Source: Polydactylus sextarius
Lineage: Eukaryota; Chordata; Actinopteri; Polynemidae
Direction of reading: 5' to 3'
Length of the DNA: 64,000 nt
Assembly (NCBI GenBank): GCA_016801845.1
Contig: CM028909.1
Location: 5,068,313 to 5,132,312, forward strand
Below the pieces are notes generated by a model. It was given only the letters and a program-made list of their open reading frames with translations. It was not told where the DNA came from and searched no databases. Made by a program: the position numbers and the translations under genes. How positions within the stretch are numbered: position 1 is the stretch's first letter; the number at the start of each line of letters is the position of its first letter. This document shows positions 34,641 to 48,700 of the stretch, one piece after another.

Positions 34641-37600
34641 AAAACATATTTTATATAAAACCTTGAAGGAGAATTTTCACTCAATTATTTTAATAATGTG
34701 TCTCTAAATCAGTTAATAAAAGTAAAAATAAACTGATGTCAAACTGTTCAGGTTTAATTTGAAGCAGAAAATCTCTGTGGTCCAGATGTTTTATCTGTTT
34801 CACATGATTAGAAATGATGATGATGATCACATGATAGAAATAAAGTGAAAATTTACACTTCAAGAAACTTTTTTTTTTTTTACATATAAATCCAGAACAA
34901 ACACCAGAGTAAAGTGAGTCAATGTGTTTTGTGTTATTTTGATGACGCTTCGTCTAAATAAACGTTAAAAACTTGGGAAACCGTCGGCCCAAACGTCACC
35001 ATGGTGACTAATCCATTTAATCTGTTTTCTTTTTTTTTTTTTTGCACAAAAAACAAAACTCTCGTTTCCATAAAAATGTGGTGGAACGTTTTACATCAAA
35101 CATCTGGAGCAGCGTCTCTGAACAGAAACAGCTACAGATTCGTTCCACGTCATTAATTTAAAATGTTTTAATGAAGTGTTTGACTGAAGCGTCTTCATGA
35201 GGAAATAAAAAACAAACGGAACGAGCGTCGCTGTCGTTTTCAGACCTTGATGCCGGCGTTGCGGAGGATCTCCAGCGTCGGCCGGACGTCGGTCTGCAGC
35301 TGGTCCTCCACCCCCGTCAGACACAGCAGCTCCATCTCCATCTCCAGACTCTCGATCACCGTGGCAACCTTCAGGGAGCGGTCGTGGACGCTGAGCTTGG
35401 CCTGGACGTACCTCGCCTGGCGAGAAGAAATGAAATGAATGTAAATGAATCAGGAATCATCATGAAGCAATCACCTCGAGGACAAAGAGAAGAAACAGAC
35501 GTTAATAAACAACATGTGCGACATGTTTGACTCAGAGATCAATCAGTTTGCAGCAACAACATGTGAAGTTTGTTTAAGTTTCAGATGTTTGAGATTTAAA
35601 GTTAAAAGCAAAAAAATTGAAATAGACCAGATGTTTTAACTGTTGTTGTTTCTATTTCTTTTTTCGTATATTTTAATGAAACATCAAGATAAACATTATA
35701 AAATGTTTGAGGAAAAATTTGACTGAAAAATCAATAATGTGTCTTAAGAAAAGTTAAGTGGATAAATTTGAAGTTTATGGCAAAAAATCAGAATGATCCA
35801 GATGTTTTGACTGTTATTGTGTCTTTTTGTTTGTTTTTTTTTTTATTTTATTTTTTGATAAATTTATCAAGCATCAATAGAAATGAACTAAAATTTACAT
35901 TTTAAGCCTTTTTTTAGATGTTTGAGGAGAAATTTCATAATTTTTTTTTTTTTTTTTTTAAATCAAAGTGTGTGTCAATCATGTGTCTTTTAAATCAGTT
36001 AATAAAAGTTAAATAAAGTGGTGTCACATTGTTCAGGTTCAATTTGAAGTTTGTGACCAAAAAATCTAAATAATTCAAATGTTTTCACTGTTGTCGTTTC
36101 TGTTTTTTTAGACGTTAAAAGACAAAATGTGACATATTTTTTAACTAATCAGCGTCCACCTCAAACATGTGGAGTTTGTTTAAGTTTCAGATGAACTATA
36201 AATTTCCAGGTGTTTGTTTGTATTTGTTTTGCAGCCGTTTTGTTTTTAAAATACATGGATGAGGTCGACGCCCATCGTCCAGCTCCCAGTGAGATAAAGC
36301 AAAAATAATCCGAGCGTGACTCATACAGGAACACAAACTGAGTGTGAGTCACAGCTGGTGACTCACTGCTGCTGCTGCTGCTGCTGCTGCCGCTGCCCAC
36401 CAGCTCCACTCACACAATTATACACTTCACACAAATGAGCCTGAAGCTGAAGCTGCAGGGGGACGGACCCCCGCCCTCCTCAAACAATGATCAGAGTCTG
36501 GGCGTGGGACGACGACGGGGGTCAGAGGTTCATCCGATCACCTCATATCACACTCTGACATTTAGAAACTCTGAGAACATCAGTCTGAGACGTGAAACAT
36601 CCAGTGTTGTGTAGTAACGAAGTAATAACACTTCACTACTGCACTTAAAGGTTCACCGTGCAAAGTCTGGTCACTTTTTTCCTCTACGACGCTCCTCATA
36701 GTGCATCGGAGTGAGGTGTTCGAGATGCACGATGCGTAACAAGACGTTTAATTCAGCAGAGACAGAGGAACTGAACGTCCTGTTACATGACGCCAGACTT
36801 ACAACTACTTATGACGTCTTTTTAAATGGGCAGGGTTTATATACACGTTGGGTAACCAAATGTGAGAAAACTACCTTTAAAAGTCTGTTACAAATTGTTG
36901 CAAAACACTATGAACGTGTCTTTTCATGTATGAATCCAGGTCATAGATTCTGATCTTATAGGAGACGTCAGCAGCAGCAGAGACACTTCATTCACAATAT
37001 GAGGCAGAGGTTTTTGTTCCAACCAGTCAAGATCAAACAGTTTGACCAATCAACTGCGTGAAGACTGAGTCAGTTAATGAAATGAGTCAAGTCTGATGCT
37101 GCTGCTTGGTTAGAATAAAAACCTGCAGCCACACGGATCTTTGTGGACTAGATTGACACCTCTGCTGTAAGGAGACATTTAACCATCACACTGACTACGA
37201 AGCTGAGACATTAACCTAAACTCTTGTATAGTGGATCTTTAAATATATTGTAGGAGAATCAGTACTTCACTACATTTCCTAACTTAACTTCACACTTTTA
37301 CTCTGATACATGTTCAATGTTCAGTGTCGTTCCAACAATCAGAGTAAAGTAAATGTGGTGTTTTCTCCAGCTCCGGTTCACTCTAAGTCGACCTGTGACT
37401 GTTTAGACCATCAACACCATGTTTGAGGGTTGATGGAGGCTCCATCTTAAAGGTGGATGATGGAGAAACTTCAACAAAATATCAATATCAAAGAGAAATT
37501 TAGTGAAAAAAGAACAAGTTTAGTTCTTTAGTTCAGACTCAAGACATTGTCTATGAAGATTGTTGTAGCTTCATGTTTTAAAGTGCTGGATAAACTTCAT

Positions 37601-39681
37601 AATATTCTTCTGTTTTTATTAACATGTACTTGTACTTTTACTTTCATTACTTCAGTACATTTAATTATAGATTACTTGTCATACTTAAGTACAGTAAATA
37701 CTAGATACTTTAAGACTTTTACTGGAGAATCATTCTAGTCTCTGACTTGAACTTCTACCAAAGTTATTTAATGGTCTGTCTGTACTTCTACTCTAAGTGT
37801 ACTTCTACTCTAGTGTCTGTACTTCTACTCTAGTGTCTGTACTTCTACTCTAGTGTCTGTACTTCTACTCTAGTGTCTGTACTTCTACTCTAGCGCAGAC
37901 ACTTTCAGATACTTTATAAAACACTGATAATTTCACTAATTATATATTTTCACGATCATAAAACCTCGAAATCCTGATACTGTTCCTCCGTCAGCGACTT
38001 CTTGGAGACGACGAGGACCCTCAGACCTTCTCTCGCCATGTTCCCGCACTAGAAAACAACAGCATCAGCTGGTTATGACACATCACAGAACCTAGAATTT
38101 AATTTATAAATAAAATCAAATCGTCTACCTCCTCCTCCAACCAGTCGTTGTACTGGACGATTCCCGCCATCACAACATCAGCTCCTTTCATGTAGAAAGT
38201 GATTTCTCCCGTTGATTCGTCCTGAAAATAAAAGAAACACACGTGTAACATTTTAATTAAGATAAATAAAAGACATAAAACTTCACTTCACACAAACGTG
38301 AGACTCTGAGACTTTACTTCTTGTTTTTTTGTGTTGCCTAGTAAAGCTTCTTTTATTTTGAAAATATTATCACGAGGAAGTCGAGGTTGAAAATCCCAGC
38401 CTTCCTGACTTATTAAAAACAGAGCCAATGAAAATAAAGTTAGTCAGCGGACTGAGTCAGAGGTCGTTAGAGGGTAAAATGTTTCTCTGATTAAAAACAA
38501 ATCTGTTTTGATTGGAGTGTTTGTGTCTGTGTGAAAACAGCGTCACAGTAACGGTAGCTCACTCTGACGATGATGCCCATCCTCTTGCTCTCGTAGGTGA
38601 AGGGAAATATCTGCAGGATGGTGAAGTTCAGGATTTGACCAGTAGGGGTCCGCAGCTGAATGGAGGACTGGTCTCTCCCCACCAGAGTGAGACCGACGCT
38701 CTCAGTCCACTGCACCAGCGACACCTACCAACACATCACCAGACGAGTCGCAGCAGAACAACACATCTGGATTTAAAACAGCTGCAGGAAACATCGAACG
38801 TTTCAAAATTAATCTCAACTTTTTAGACTTTGACTTTATGTAGTTTTATACTTTCTTGTTGAGACTGAACCTGTTGTGTTTAATAGAAAAGTACTTTAAT
38901 TATATTTATAAGTATATTAATAAAAACATATATGAATGTTTTTATTAAAAGTGTTTGTGTTTATGCACAAACACATTTTAATAAAAACATAAGGAGCAGC
39001 CAGGACTATAAAAACATGAATAAATGAATGAATTAATGGATGAATGTATAAAGAATTGACATAATTTCTAGTTTATCTTTTTTGCATCTTAATATGCAAA
39101 TATTTAAGTTTTTATGTTTAAAACAACAAGTAGTTTGTGATTTTCTTTCTTTTTTTTTTTTTTTAAATCTGGTTAATAATCAAATAATCTAAACAAACAA
39201 ACAAATAAATAAATAAACAAATAAATGATGAACAGATTAATTGATCCATATTAACCCTTCGTTAGCCAACTGTATCCTGTTTGATACATTAGTTTCTAAG
39301 ACGTTTGTCTTATCAACACGTATCAAATAAATAAAATAAAAATAATGTAAAAAATATAAAATGTTAAATAATATACTGGTCTTTACACTGGTGATGAAAA
39401 TAAAATAAATACATACATTATATTATAATAAAATAAATATATGTACATTAGCATTTAGTTATTTTTTGATCATTTGTTAGAAGGTTTAATAAACGAAAAA
39501 TATAAAATAAAAAAATATTATTATTTGATGTGTTGGGCTTTAAAGGGTTAATGTTAATTTGATCTACAGTGTGATTGATCACTCCAGAACATTTATGTTT
39601 TTATTGGTTTTTCTTCATATATTTTGGAATTTTTCCAGACTTTTCAAGGCTTTTAAGTCCTGCACAAACAGAAACCTCTTC

Positions 39682-39716
<35 letters not shown>

Positions 39717-42700
39717 GTTGTTGTTGTTGTTGTGATGATGAAACATTTCTGTCAATGATTCTCCATTAGTCAGAGAACGTCAGTAACGTTTCAGCTTTAA
39801 TCAATGTCTGAAACATTTGCATCTCTCAGGTTTATTGATCCATAAACTGCAGCGACGTCTGTTTCTGAAGTTTTTTTTGGCTCGAACCTTTTAGACTAAA
39901 TATGACAGATGACGTCCGTCAGTACAACACCAACGTGTGTGTGTGTGTGTGTGTGTGTCTTAATAACTTCCAGACCAGAAGTCAAGATCACAAAACCACA
40001 TCATCGTCCGTCTTCTGACAGATGAAGATGAAAGAAGCCGTCGTTTGTTTCTGACGTTTTTATTTGTTTTGGAGCGCGATGACGCCGTCGTCTGACGATG
40101 CGTTTAACGTCAGAAACATGACTACCGTAAAGTTTTGTCATCCAGGTTGGGAAATATGAATCTCCAGCTTAGTCACAGACTAGAAATATTCACCGCAGAG
40201 GTCTTTTTTTTTTTTTTTTTTGCTGTGGATCTTTAAAAACTCAGCGTCCCGTCGGATTTGACTCAGAACCACCGTGAGGTTTTTTTTTTTTTTTACGAGC
40301 TGAGAAGCGATCAGCTCTGTGAATCACACACGTTATTATTGTTACACGTGAGCACGATGATGCCAACAATAATCGTTGTGTGTTTCTTTTTGCGCCGCAG
40401 TGAAAACCATGTGTTCAACAGTCGCAGCCAAAACCAAGATCTATATTAAGACTTCCTGAAACTGAATCTGAGTCTGACTTACATCAAACTGATCCAGAGC
40501 AGCTCTGAGGCAGAAAAAAAAAAAAAACTGTTGAAAAATGTGACATGAAAAACAAAACAAACAAAAACAGCTTCGTTTTTAATAGCAGCTCCATTAAAAC
40601 AAACGATTAGACAGGAGATTCAGAAAGGGGATAAGTGCAACGGGCCGGGGGAGCCCATTAAGGAAATCCGTATTTACAGCTCAGGAAACAGATCAAGTCG
40701 GATCCGCTGCTTTTCTTCCTGACGTTCAAAGAATTCGCTCGGATCAAGGACGCGAACGTGAAGCGAAGTTTGACTCGTAAAAAAATAAAAAATCAGCGAA
40801 GACGACGGAGAGATGACGGCCGCAGCGTTTCCCTGTTTGACCTTCAGACTTTCGCGTTTAATGAGATCAAGTGAACGTTTCCTCCGGTTGTGTTTATTCA
40901 TCGACACGTAAACATTATACGACACGTGATTTACGTCGCCGCTGTTTTTAATAATAAATGTGGGAAACGTCTCGGTTTGTGTTTATACGAAGAAAAGAAC
41001 AAAAGAAACACGATGAATTATTTCTCTGTCGTCGTCTATTTATGTTTCAGTTTGTTTCCTTTTAATTTTACCTCCGTTTAATACAAATATATTTAAAATA
41101 AACACGTAAAACAATGTTTTAAATGTCAGATAATGAAACATTAAAGGTTTTGATTTGTCACTTTTTAATAAGACGTGAAAAACATCCTGTTATAACAATA
41201 AATTTTAAGATTTTATCACGATTCTGGTCTCATTTTATACTAATTTGTGTCCGATTTCAAAGTTTTTTAATGTTTTTAATGTTTCTTGGTTCAAGATGTT
41301 TCCAACTTCTTTAAAAAGACTTTAGAGGTTTAATGACTTTAATATCATGTTGTACTTAAATTAAACGATTGACTGACGAACTGTTTGTGTCGACATGTTT
41401 GGACGTTAACGTCTTAAACTCTTAATCTTTAATCTAATTAAATGTTAATATTAATCTTGATGATGCAGGTTTTACAGAAGATTCATCTCATCATTCATCA
41501 GTGGATAAAATCATCTTCTGAAACAAAAGATGAAACATGATAAATTATTTCTGTCATCGTCTAATTATGTTGTTATGTAAGTCAGTTTGTTTCCTTTTAG
41601 TTTTATCTCCCATTAATGTTCATATATTTATTTATTTACATGAAAAACATCTTGTAACAATCAAATTTTTAAGGTTTTAACGTGATTCTGATCCATTTTC
41701 CTTCCTCTGACGTCTCAGTTTATAACAATATTTTACTGTAATTAACAATTAGCGTCTGATCTAATTTTTAAAGTTTAACTACTTGGTTCAAAACGTCTCT
41801 TTGGAGACTTTGGAGGCTTCAACAAGGTTCATTTTAAGTTGGATCAGTTTTCAAACTCGTCGTGTTTCATCGATCGATCGCGTTTGTACGTCCAGGTTTT
41901 TTTTTTTAAACGACTACGTTTGTTTTTGACACATTTCAGGATTTAAAACTCACGACTGTTTAAACCCAAATTAAATGAAATGTTAACAACAATCTTGTTG
42001 TGTCCTGTTTCTCTGTCGTACCTCGTCGGGACTCGACGCCTGATAAACTCGACATGTGTCCTCGTAGTGCTGCTCGGCCTCGGCCTGGTCCGTCACGCCG
42101 TTGGCCTCGTACACCGGCGTCACGTTGTGAACCAGAGCGATGGCCTTCACCGCCTCGTGGACTCGGCTGCTGATGGTCTTGCGGACCTTGGTGGCGGCCG
42201 GAGCCCTGGAGGCCGGGAGGTCGTGGGTCGGCTGAAGATAATTACAGAAAAGAGAAGAGGTGATAAAACAGAAGCAGATTCAGGATGTGAGCAGAGTCAT
42301 AACTCTCTGTTTTTAATAAGGTTCAAGTCTTTTTTAAAAAAAAAAAAACAATCTCTTCTGTCAAATAAAAAGAAGAAAAATAAACGAGCTGCTCCGAGAA
42401 GAATTCAAGACGAACTGGACATTAGAAAATGTTTCAATCACTGCGGTGACAGTAGTTGGACGTAAAACACAACCAGATGTGTAAAGAAAATATGAACGTT
42501 GCTATTTTTAGCCGGCGGTTGTTTCCAGGGGTTAATGGAGGCGTCATTAAAGGAGTCCGGGCACAAACTAATCCTGTTTCCTGCTTCACTAACCTCTGGT
42601 GTCAGGGGGGACAAAGAGTGTCATCTGAGGTCAGGAAGCTTTTCAACAAACAATCATCACAAACTCATATGTTTCTTAAAACAATGTTCACGCCTGTTTT

Positions 42701-45700
42701 CTCTCAGCTCTGGGAACATCGCTGCCTTTTTGTTTTGTGTTTGTTTTGTTCTTCTTCGTACCTGCGTGTAGGCGCTGAACACGTGGCTCTGGACTTCATC
42801 CATCGAATCCATCCCGTACGCAACCGTGCCGAGATGAAGCCGCCGGAAAACCATCTCATTCTGTGTGAGCGTCCCTGAAAATAACGAGAATTATATCTGC
42901 ATTAATAATCATTTGGCCTCTAATGTATCTTCTATTTTGTCATGAAGACAGAAAATGTTGTTGCGCATCTGTTTCATATTTATTTACGTCTTTCTTTTTC
43001 TTTTCTTCTTTGTTTTTGCAAAAGGAAAAATGAACAACACACACACACACACACATATATATATTAAAAAGACTCAAATCCAAACATATTGTTACAATTA
43101 TTCCTGCCATTACACACAAAAGAAAAAAAAACAGAAGCTTTTCCTTCGTCTCCTCACACTAAAACTTTAAAAGCATTTTCCTCCAGTTTATCAAAAAGCC
43201 GTCACGGGGCCTCAGACCTACATTAACCCTCAGACCCTCTGGTCTTATCACACTGCGCATGTGGAAGCGGCTGATCATTTTATTGGCCATAAGGACTGTA
43301 AATCTGATGTCTGGTCTGAGGAAGTGAACTGGTGGAGGTGTTGAGCTTTGAAGGTGTAGAGACCTTTTTATGATTTAAACAGTGTTTTATAATAACAAAG
43401 TACTAATACTTCACTACTGTACTTCAGGATGTTTCAGGAGAATCTGTACTTCACTACATTTCCTAACTTAACTTCACACTTTTACTCTGATACATGTTCA
43501 ATGTTCAGTGTCGTTCCAACAATCAGAGTAAAGTAAATGTGGTGTTTTCTCCAGCTCCAGTTCACTCTAAGTCGACCTGTGACTGTTTAGACCATCAACA
43601 CCATGTTTGAGGGTTGATGGAGGCTCCATCTTAAAGGTGGATGATGGAGAAACTTCAACAAAATATCAATATCAAAGAGAAATTTAGTGAAAAAAGAACA
43701 AGTTTAGTTCTTTAGTTCAGACTCAAGACATTGTCTATGAAGATTGTTGTAGCTCCATGTTTTAAAGTGCTGGATAAACTTCATAATATTCTTCTGTTTT
43801 TATTAACATGTACTTGCACTTTTACTTTCATTACTTCAGTACATTTAATTATAGATTACTTGTCATACTTAAGTACAGTAAATACTAGATACTTTAAGAC
43901 TTTTACTGGAGAATCATTCTAGTCTCTGACTTGAACTTCTACCAAAGTTATTTAATGGTGTCTGTACTTCTACTCTAGTGTCTGTACTTCTACTCTAGTG
44001 TCTGTACTTCTACTCTAGTTTGATATTTTATAAAACACTGGATTTAAAGCTCCAGTAAGTGGATTAAACTCCACCACAGTGAATCTGGATCTTCCTCCAC
44101 CTTGAGGGAAGGAAATGACTTCAATTTGTCCGACTGGACGCTTCCTTGGCAGAGCCTGAAGCAGCGTAACCTTGTTTTAGTGCCGCACACATCGACCCTC
44201 GGTGGTAGTTTTTTTTTTTTTTTTGGCCACACAGTCAAGGCCACTTTGAAAACAATGCTGCTGTTTCCTGCTAAACGAACCTGTTTTGTCCGTCAGCAGG
44301 TACGAGATGCGTCCGAGCTGCTCTGGTATCGTGCTCGCTCTCACCACCGTCCCGGGAATCTTTGAGTCTTTCTTTATCATCCAGCTGAAAACCATCTTCC
44401 CCATGTCCAAATTGACACGCAAACTGCAGCAGGAGGTTGGAAATTTAACATATTAGTTTTTTTTTTTTTTTTAGCTTTTTACGTTTTGTTTTCTTGCTTA
44501 TAGAGTCGTTGTAATGTCACCTGATGGGCACGATATGAGAGAAGAGCAGCAGAAAGCGAAAGATCTGCAGGTACCAACGGCCAGCGAAGTGCTGCAGAGC
44601 CACCATGACCAGTGACACCACCACCAGGGCTCCGAACAGGATCTTAGTCAAACAGTTCACTTCCAAGTCAAACAAACCCACCTGTGATGAAAGTTAGCAG
44701 ATACAAAAAAAAAATATGAGTGTGTGTGTGTGTACAGTATGCAAATAAAGTCGAGAGGTTGTGTTGGATATAAATTCAGTCATTATAAATGCAAATAAAC
44801 ACCATCTTTGTTCAAACTGAACTGACTGTACCTTGTGCCTCGGGTTGGAGGTGTTCATGACGCTGCGCAGCTCTTTGCCTGTGTAAATGACAACCCCCAC
44901 CACCGTGCCTGGAGACAGAGAGAGAAACGCCTCAGGCTGATATGATAAAACACCAACATAAAACATAATATGTCAGAGGAGATGTTACCCAGACGTAAAC
45001 TCCTGACATGTTAAGACATTTTTTTAAATGACGAATAGAAAACGCAGATTTCAAACACATGTTGGTCTGTGGATGTGTTTCTTTGCTTCAGCGTCGCGGT
45101 TAAATGTTTATAATAACGATGAAAAAAAAAAAAAAAAAACAGCTGAAAAGATCAGCTATGGTATCATTTTTTTTAAACGATGCGTGTTTGTCTTGTCTTT
45201 TAGTGAGACGAGCGTCTGGTCATTTTTATGTTACCTGAGGCGACAACAGTGCTGGCCCACAGGGTGTTCTCGATGCTGAGGCTTTCGTTGACGGGGGGAT
45301 CTCCATCCTCCTGCAACAGTCGACATTATGCAAATATACAGGATGAGGAGAGATGACATAAACTGGTCAAAGAATTGTTATCTTTGTCAATCGGAACGTT
45401 TGTCAACACATCAAACACAATGAGACGTTTTTTTTTTTTTTAAGTTTGTTCAGATCAACGTGTGTTAGAGGAGACTGGGGATGATTGAAATAAACAGTAA
45501 AATATTAATAACAATAATAATGTTAAATAAATAAATAATACATATAAATATAAATTGAATATGTTTAATTATTATTATTACTATCAGTTTTATTACAATA
45601 TGTTGTTTAAGAAACTCCACATCACTGACTCTTCATTTAACATCTTTTTGTTCTTAGTTAAAACAGGAACAAAATGTCTCTGACATTAAATAATGATGTG

Positions 45701-48700
45701 ATAAAGTTGAAGGTGATGGGTTGATATTTGTAGCAGATGAATGAGGAAACTTTCTGCAACTTATAGGAGCTGAGACAAAACGTGTTTAACAAACATCCCT
45801 TGTCTGAACTTAAACACTAATGTTTGTTTTGTTTATGACGTGAAGACGATTTGAGTTTTTATTTCTGCTTGTTGACGTGTTGTTTGTTGTGCGAACATGA
45901 ACAATAAAAACACTCACTCTGGTAAAAGTCCCGATGAAGTTGTGGATGTCGATGTTTGGCTCCTCTGCGTAAACGTAGGATCTGATTTGCAGAAGATCCT
46001 GTGACACGATCAGAGACACGACTGAGGATCAGCGACAACTGAGAGAAAATGTCCGTTGAATATATATTAAAAAATAACCGAGGAGGAGAGAAGAACAAAC
46101 AAAGCTTTGTGACGCGAGTCACATACACAACCACCAGATTCATTTCTGTTATCGTTTACTTTCTGTGCATGTTTGCTCTGTTTCTGTTTTTTTTTTTTTA
46201 AGCGTTTATACATTGAGAAACTTTGCCCGAGGCCTTAATTAGTATACAAACTGTTGTGAGACATTCAAAAAATAAATATTCCTCCACTTGTTTGACAAAT
46301 ATGACCGTTATTTTATTTTCGCTATCTTGTGAATCCTGAGGCGTGTATTGTTTACTCTCAAAAAACACGCTGCGCGCAGGCGACAGCAGCAGCTCGGAGC
46401 TGAAACCGACGATTCTGCCTTTATATCGAATCATCGTTTGGTTTTTAACACGTCTGGAAAAGACAAAATAAACATTGATTTATATCCAAAACAAATAAAT
46501 ATTTATCAAAACTAACTTTCTGTCAAAGGATTAATTGCTTCAGACTGATTTTTTTTTTTAGTTTGAGACTTTTTATTAGTTTATTAATATCTGGGTTTAA
46601 TTGATTTTTTTTTTTTAATGAAAATAAAGTTTATAATCACTTTATTTATTGATTTAGTTGATCAATAGTTGGCTCAGACAATAAGTGGAGGTTAAAATAA
46701 ATCAACAAGTTGAATTTTAGTGTAAATAAGCAAATAAGCATCAGCACCTCTGATAAGTCAAAGGTTCTTCACTGAAAATAAAGTTTAAAATCACATAAAT
46801 TATTAATTTAGAGTTAAAATAAATAAACGTGTTTAATTTTAATGTCTCGCCTTAAATACTGAATTAATTTCTTAATTTTATAAATGTTGGAAAAGAGTAA
46901 AAAAGGTCAAACATTTCTTTTTATTTAGAAACAAATAAATTAAACTAACCCTCTGTCTATGGATTGACTGGTTGACTCCGACTGGATTATTTGTTACAAT
47001 TTGATCATTTAAAGTTTAAAATCAGTTCGTTTGTTGTCTCAGACAATAAGTGGAGGAGTTAAAATAAATAAACAAGTTTAATTTTAATGTCTCGTCCTGA
47101 AAACTGAACTGATTCTCTTGACCTTTAAAAAGCCAAAGTGGTCAAACAGTGACGAGCTGCTTGAACCTTTGACCTTTGACGTCACGTTCAACGTCTCCCT
47201 CCGTCCTAATTAGAGACTCTACTTCCTCCTCCACCTTTACGTTTCCAGACTCACGGCGGCGGTCGGCAGCCTCTGTGTACAGGCCACTGGGAGGCGTAGT
47301 TTCCAGTCCGTCTCTCCGTCCAGCTGGTCAGTCCTCAGGAAACAGGAGCCTGGAGGAGGAAGAGGACGAGAGCTGAAGCCACATGGAGACATATTTACCC
47401 CTAGAGGGCAACAACACGTTGGATTTGAGTTAAAAGACGAACATGACGATGTTTAATCTGGATTTTTTTTTTTTTTTTTACATAAATTTCAGATATTCTG
47501 GTAAAAACTGGATTTGTAAAAGTATTTTATCCTGAAGCCACAAATAAAAACGAGGTTTTAAGACCAAGCTGTGGTGGAGGTGGCGGTAGAGGTGGAGGTC
47601 CACCCCCCTCACCTCTTTATGGGCTCTTCATAATTGACCTAATGGCCTCCACATGGAAGAGAGATAACCCAGCCACTATTTCCAGTAAAACAAAGTTTGT
47701 TGTTTTTCTTCCCCCGACAGGAAGAAGCAACAAAAACACAATCTGGTTCTTTCTTTCTTTCTCTGTGATGAGATGAGATGTTTGATTTTTTTTGTCCTTC
47801 AGTCATTTTGTTTATTTGCAAAACAGACAACTCACTATACGTTAGTGTCATCACAGACGAAGGTTGAGTTAATCCATATTTGAGTATTGTCTGCGCCTGG
47901 ATTTTCCTTTTCATTATCTTCTCATTTGAAAGACAAAATTAGACACAGATGAAGGTACACATATCATCTCACTATAGCTTCTCTCTGTCTCTGTCTCACA
48001 CTATGCTTCTCTTTTGACCGATAGGTTTTCAGGACCCAAAAGTTTAGTACTGGACCCAATTACAATGTAGACATTACAGGACTTCCTGTCCTGGCTCAGG
48101 GCTAATCCCTGCACCTCAGCGCCTTTTTTTAAACAAGTCATTTCCCTGAGTGAAGCAGCCGCTCTGTTGTGGAGATCTGGATGAATGACCAGCAGATGTT
48201 TACCATTTCTTTCAGAGGTCCTTAAAAAGATCATGTCAGCAGGAACGCGCTGGTTCTACAAAGAAAAAAGGCAGAAAGAAAAACATGACTTCAACAATCA
48301 GTTCTCCCGCTCCTCTCCCCTCCCTCTTTAACTCTTTAACTGTAGCTAAATGTTAAGACTTGTTGTTGATTTTCATGTGACACATTAGCAGCAGCCGCTC
48401 GGTCACAATAATCATAATTCAGCAGCAGCAACAAATCATCCTGTCACAGACCAGGACCAGGTTTTTATGTGTGTTTAACCAAACCTGAGCCTCAATTTGT
48501 GGATCGGACTCAGTCGACAAAGACCTGAACGAATGAAACGAGACGGTTTAGTTTACAGACTCTTCCCGTTTACATTGTTGGATCCAACTGTGTTAGCTAA
48601 CGTAGCTAATTTAGATACCTCAGCTAACTTTGATACTTTAGGTTATTTGGCTCGTTTAGCTGACTAAGCTTCTTCTTAACTTGAGCTAATTTAGCAATTT

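Larger units (their letters stand above)
34290..36210. repeat. diverged ~200-270 bp direct repeats flanking atp9a exon 18
   Basis: A phrase of the form GTTTATRGCAAAAAATC...CCAGATGTTTT..ACTGTTGTTGTTTCT recurs near 34445, 34765, 35610, 35785 and 36050, with TTGATMAATTYATCAA nearby in several copies. AAGTTTGTTTAAGTTTCAGATG occurs near 35570, and a one-base variant (GAGTTTG...) near 36170. The intact exon lies between units. Confidence 0.6.
36602..37926. mobile_element. hAT-like MITE copy 1, split by a nested element
   Basis: Nearly the same sequence as 43380-44040 over most of its length after removing the insertion at 36645-37242. Ends are CAGTGTTGTGTAG and CTTTATAAAACACTG. It contains the minisatellite at 37783-37893 with more units than copy 2. 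The flanking 8-mers GAAACATC and ATAATTTC do not match, so its own target duplication is not visible. The 63-codon open frame inside is shared by both copies and is not a gene. Confidence 0.78.

Noticed and set aside
37547..37738. 63-codon open frame repeated almost unchanged at 43731-43922
   Set aside because: Both lie inside copies of the same hAT-like MITE. Identity comes from recent transposition, and there is no known protein or promoter.
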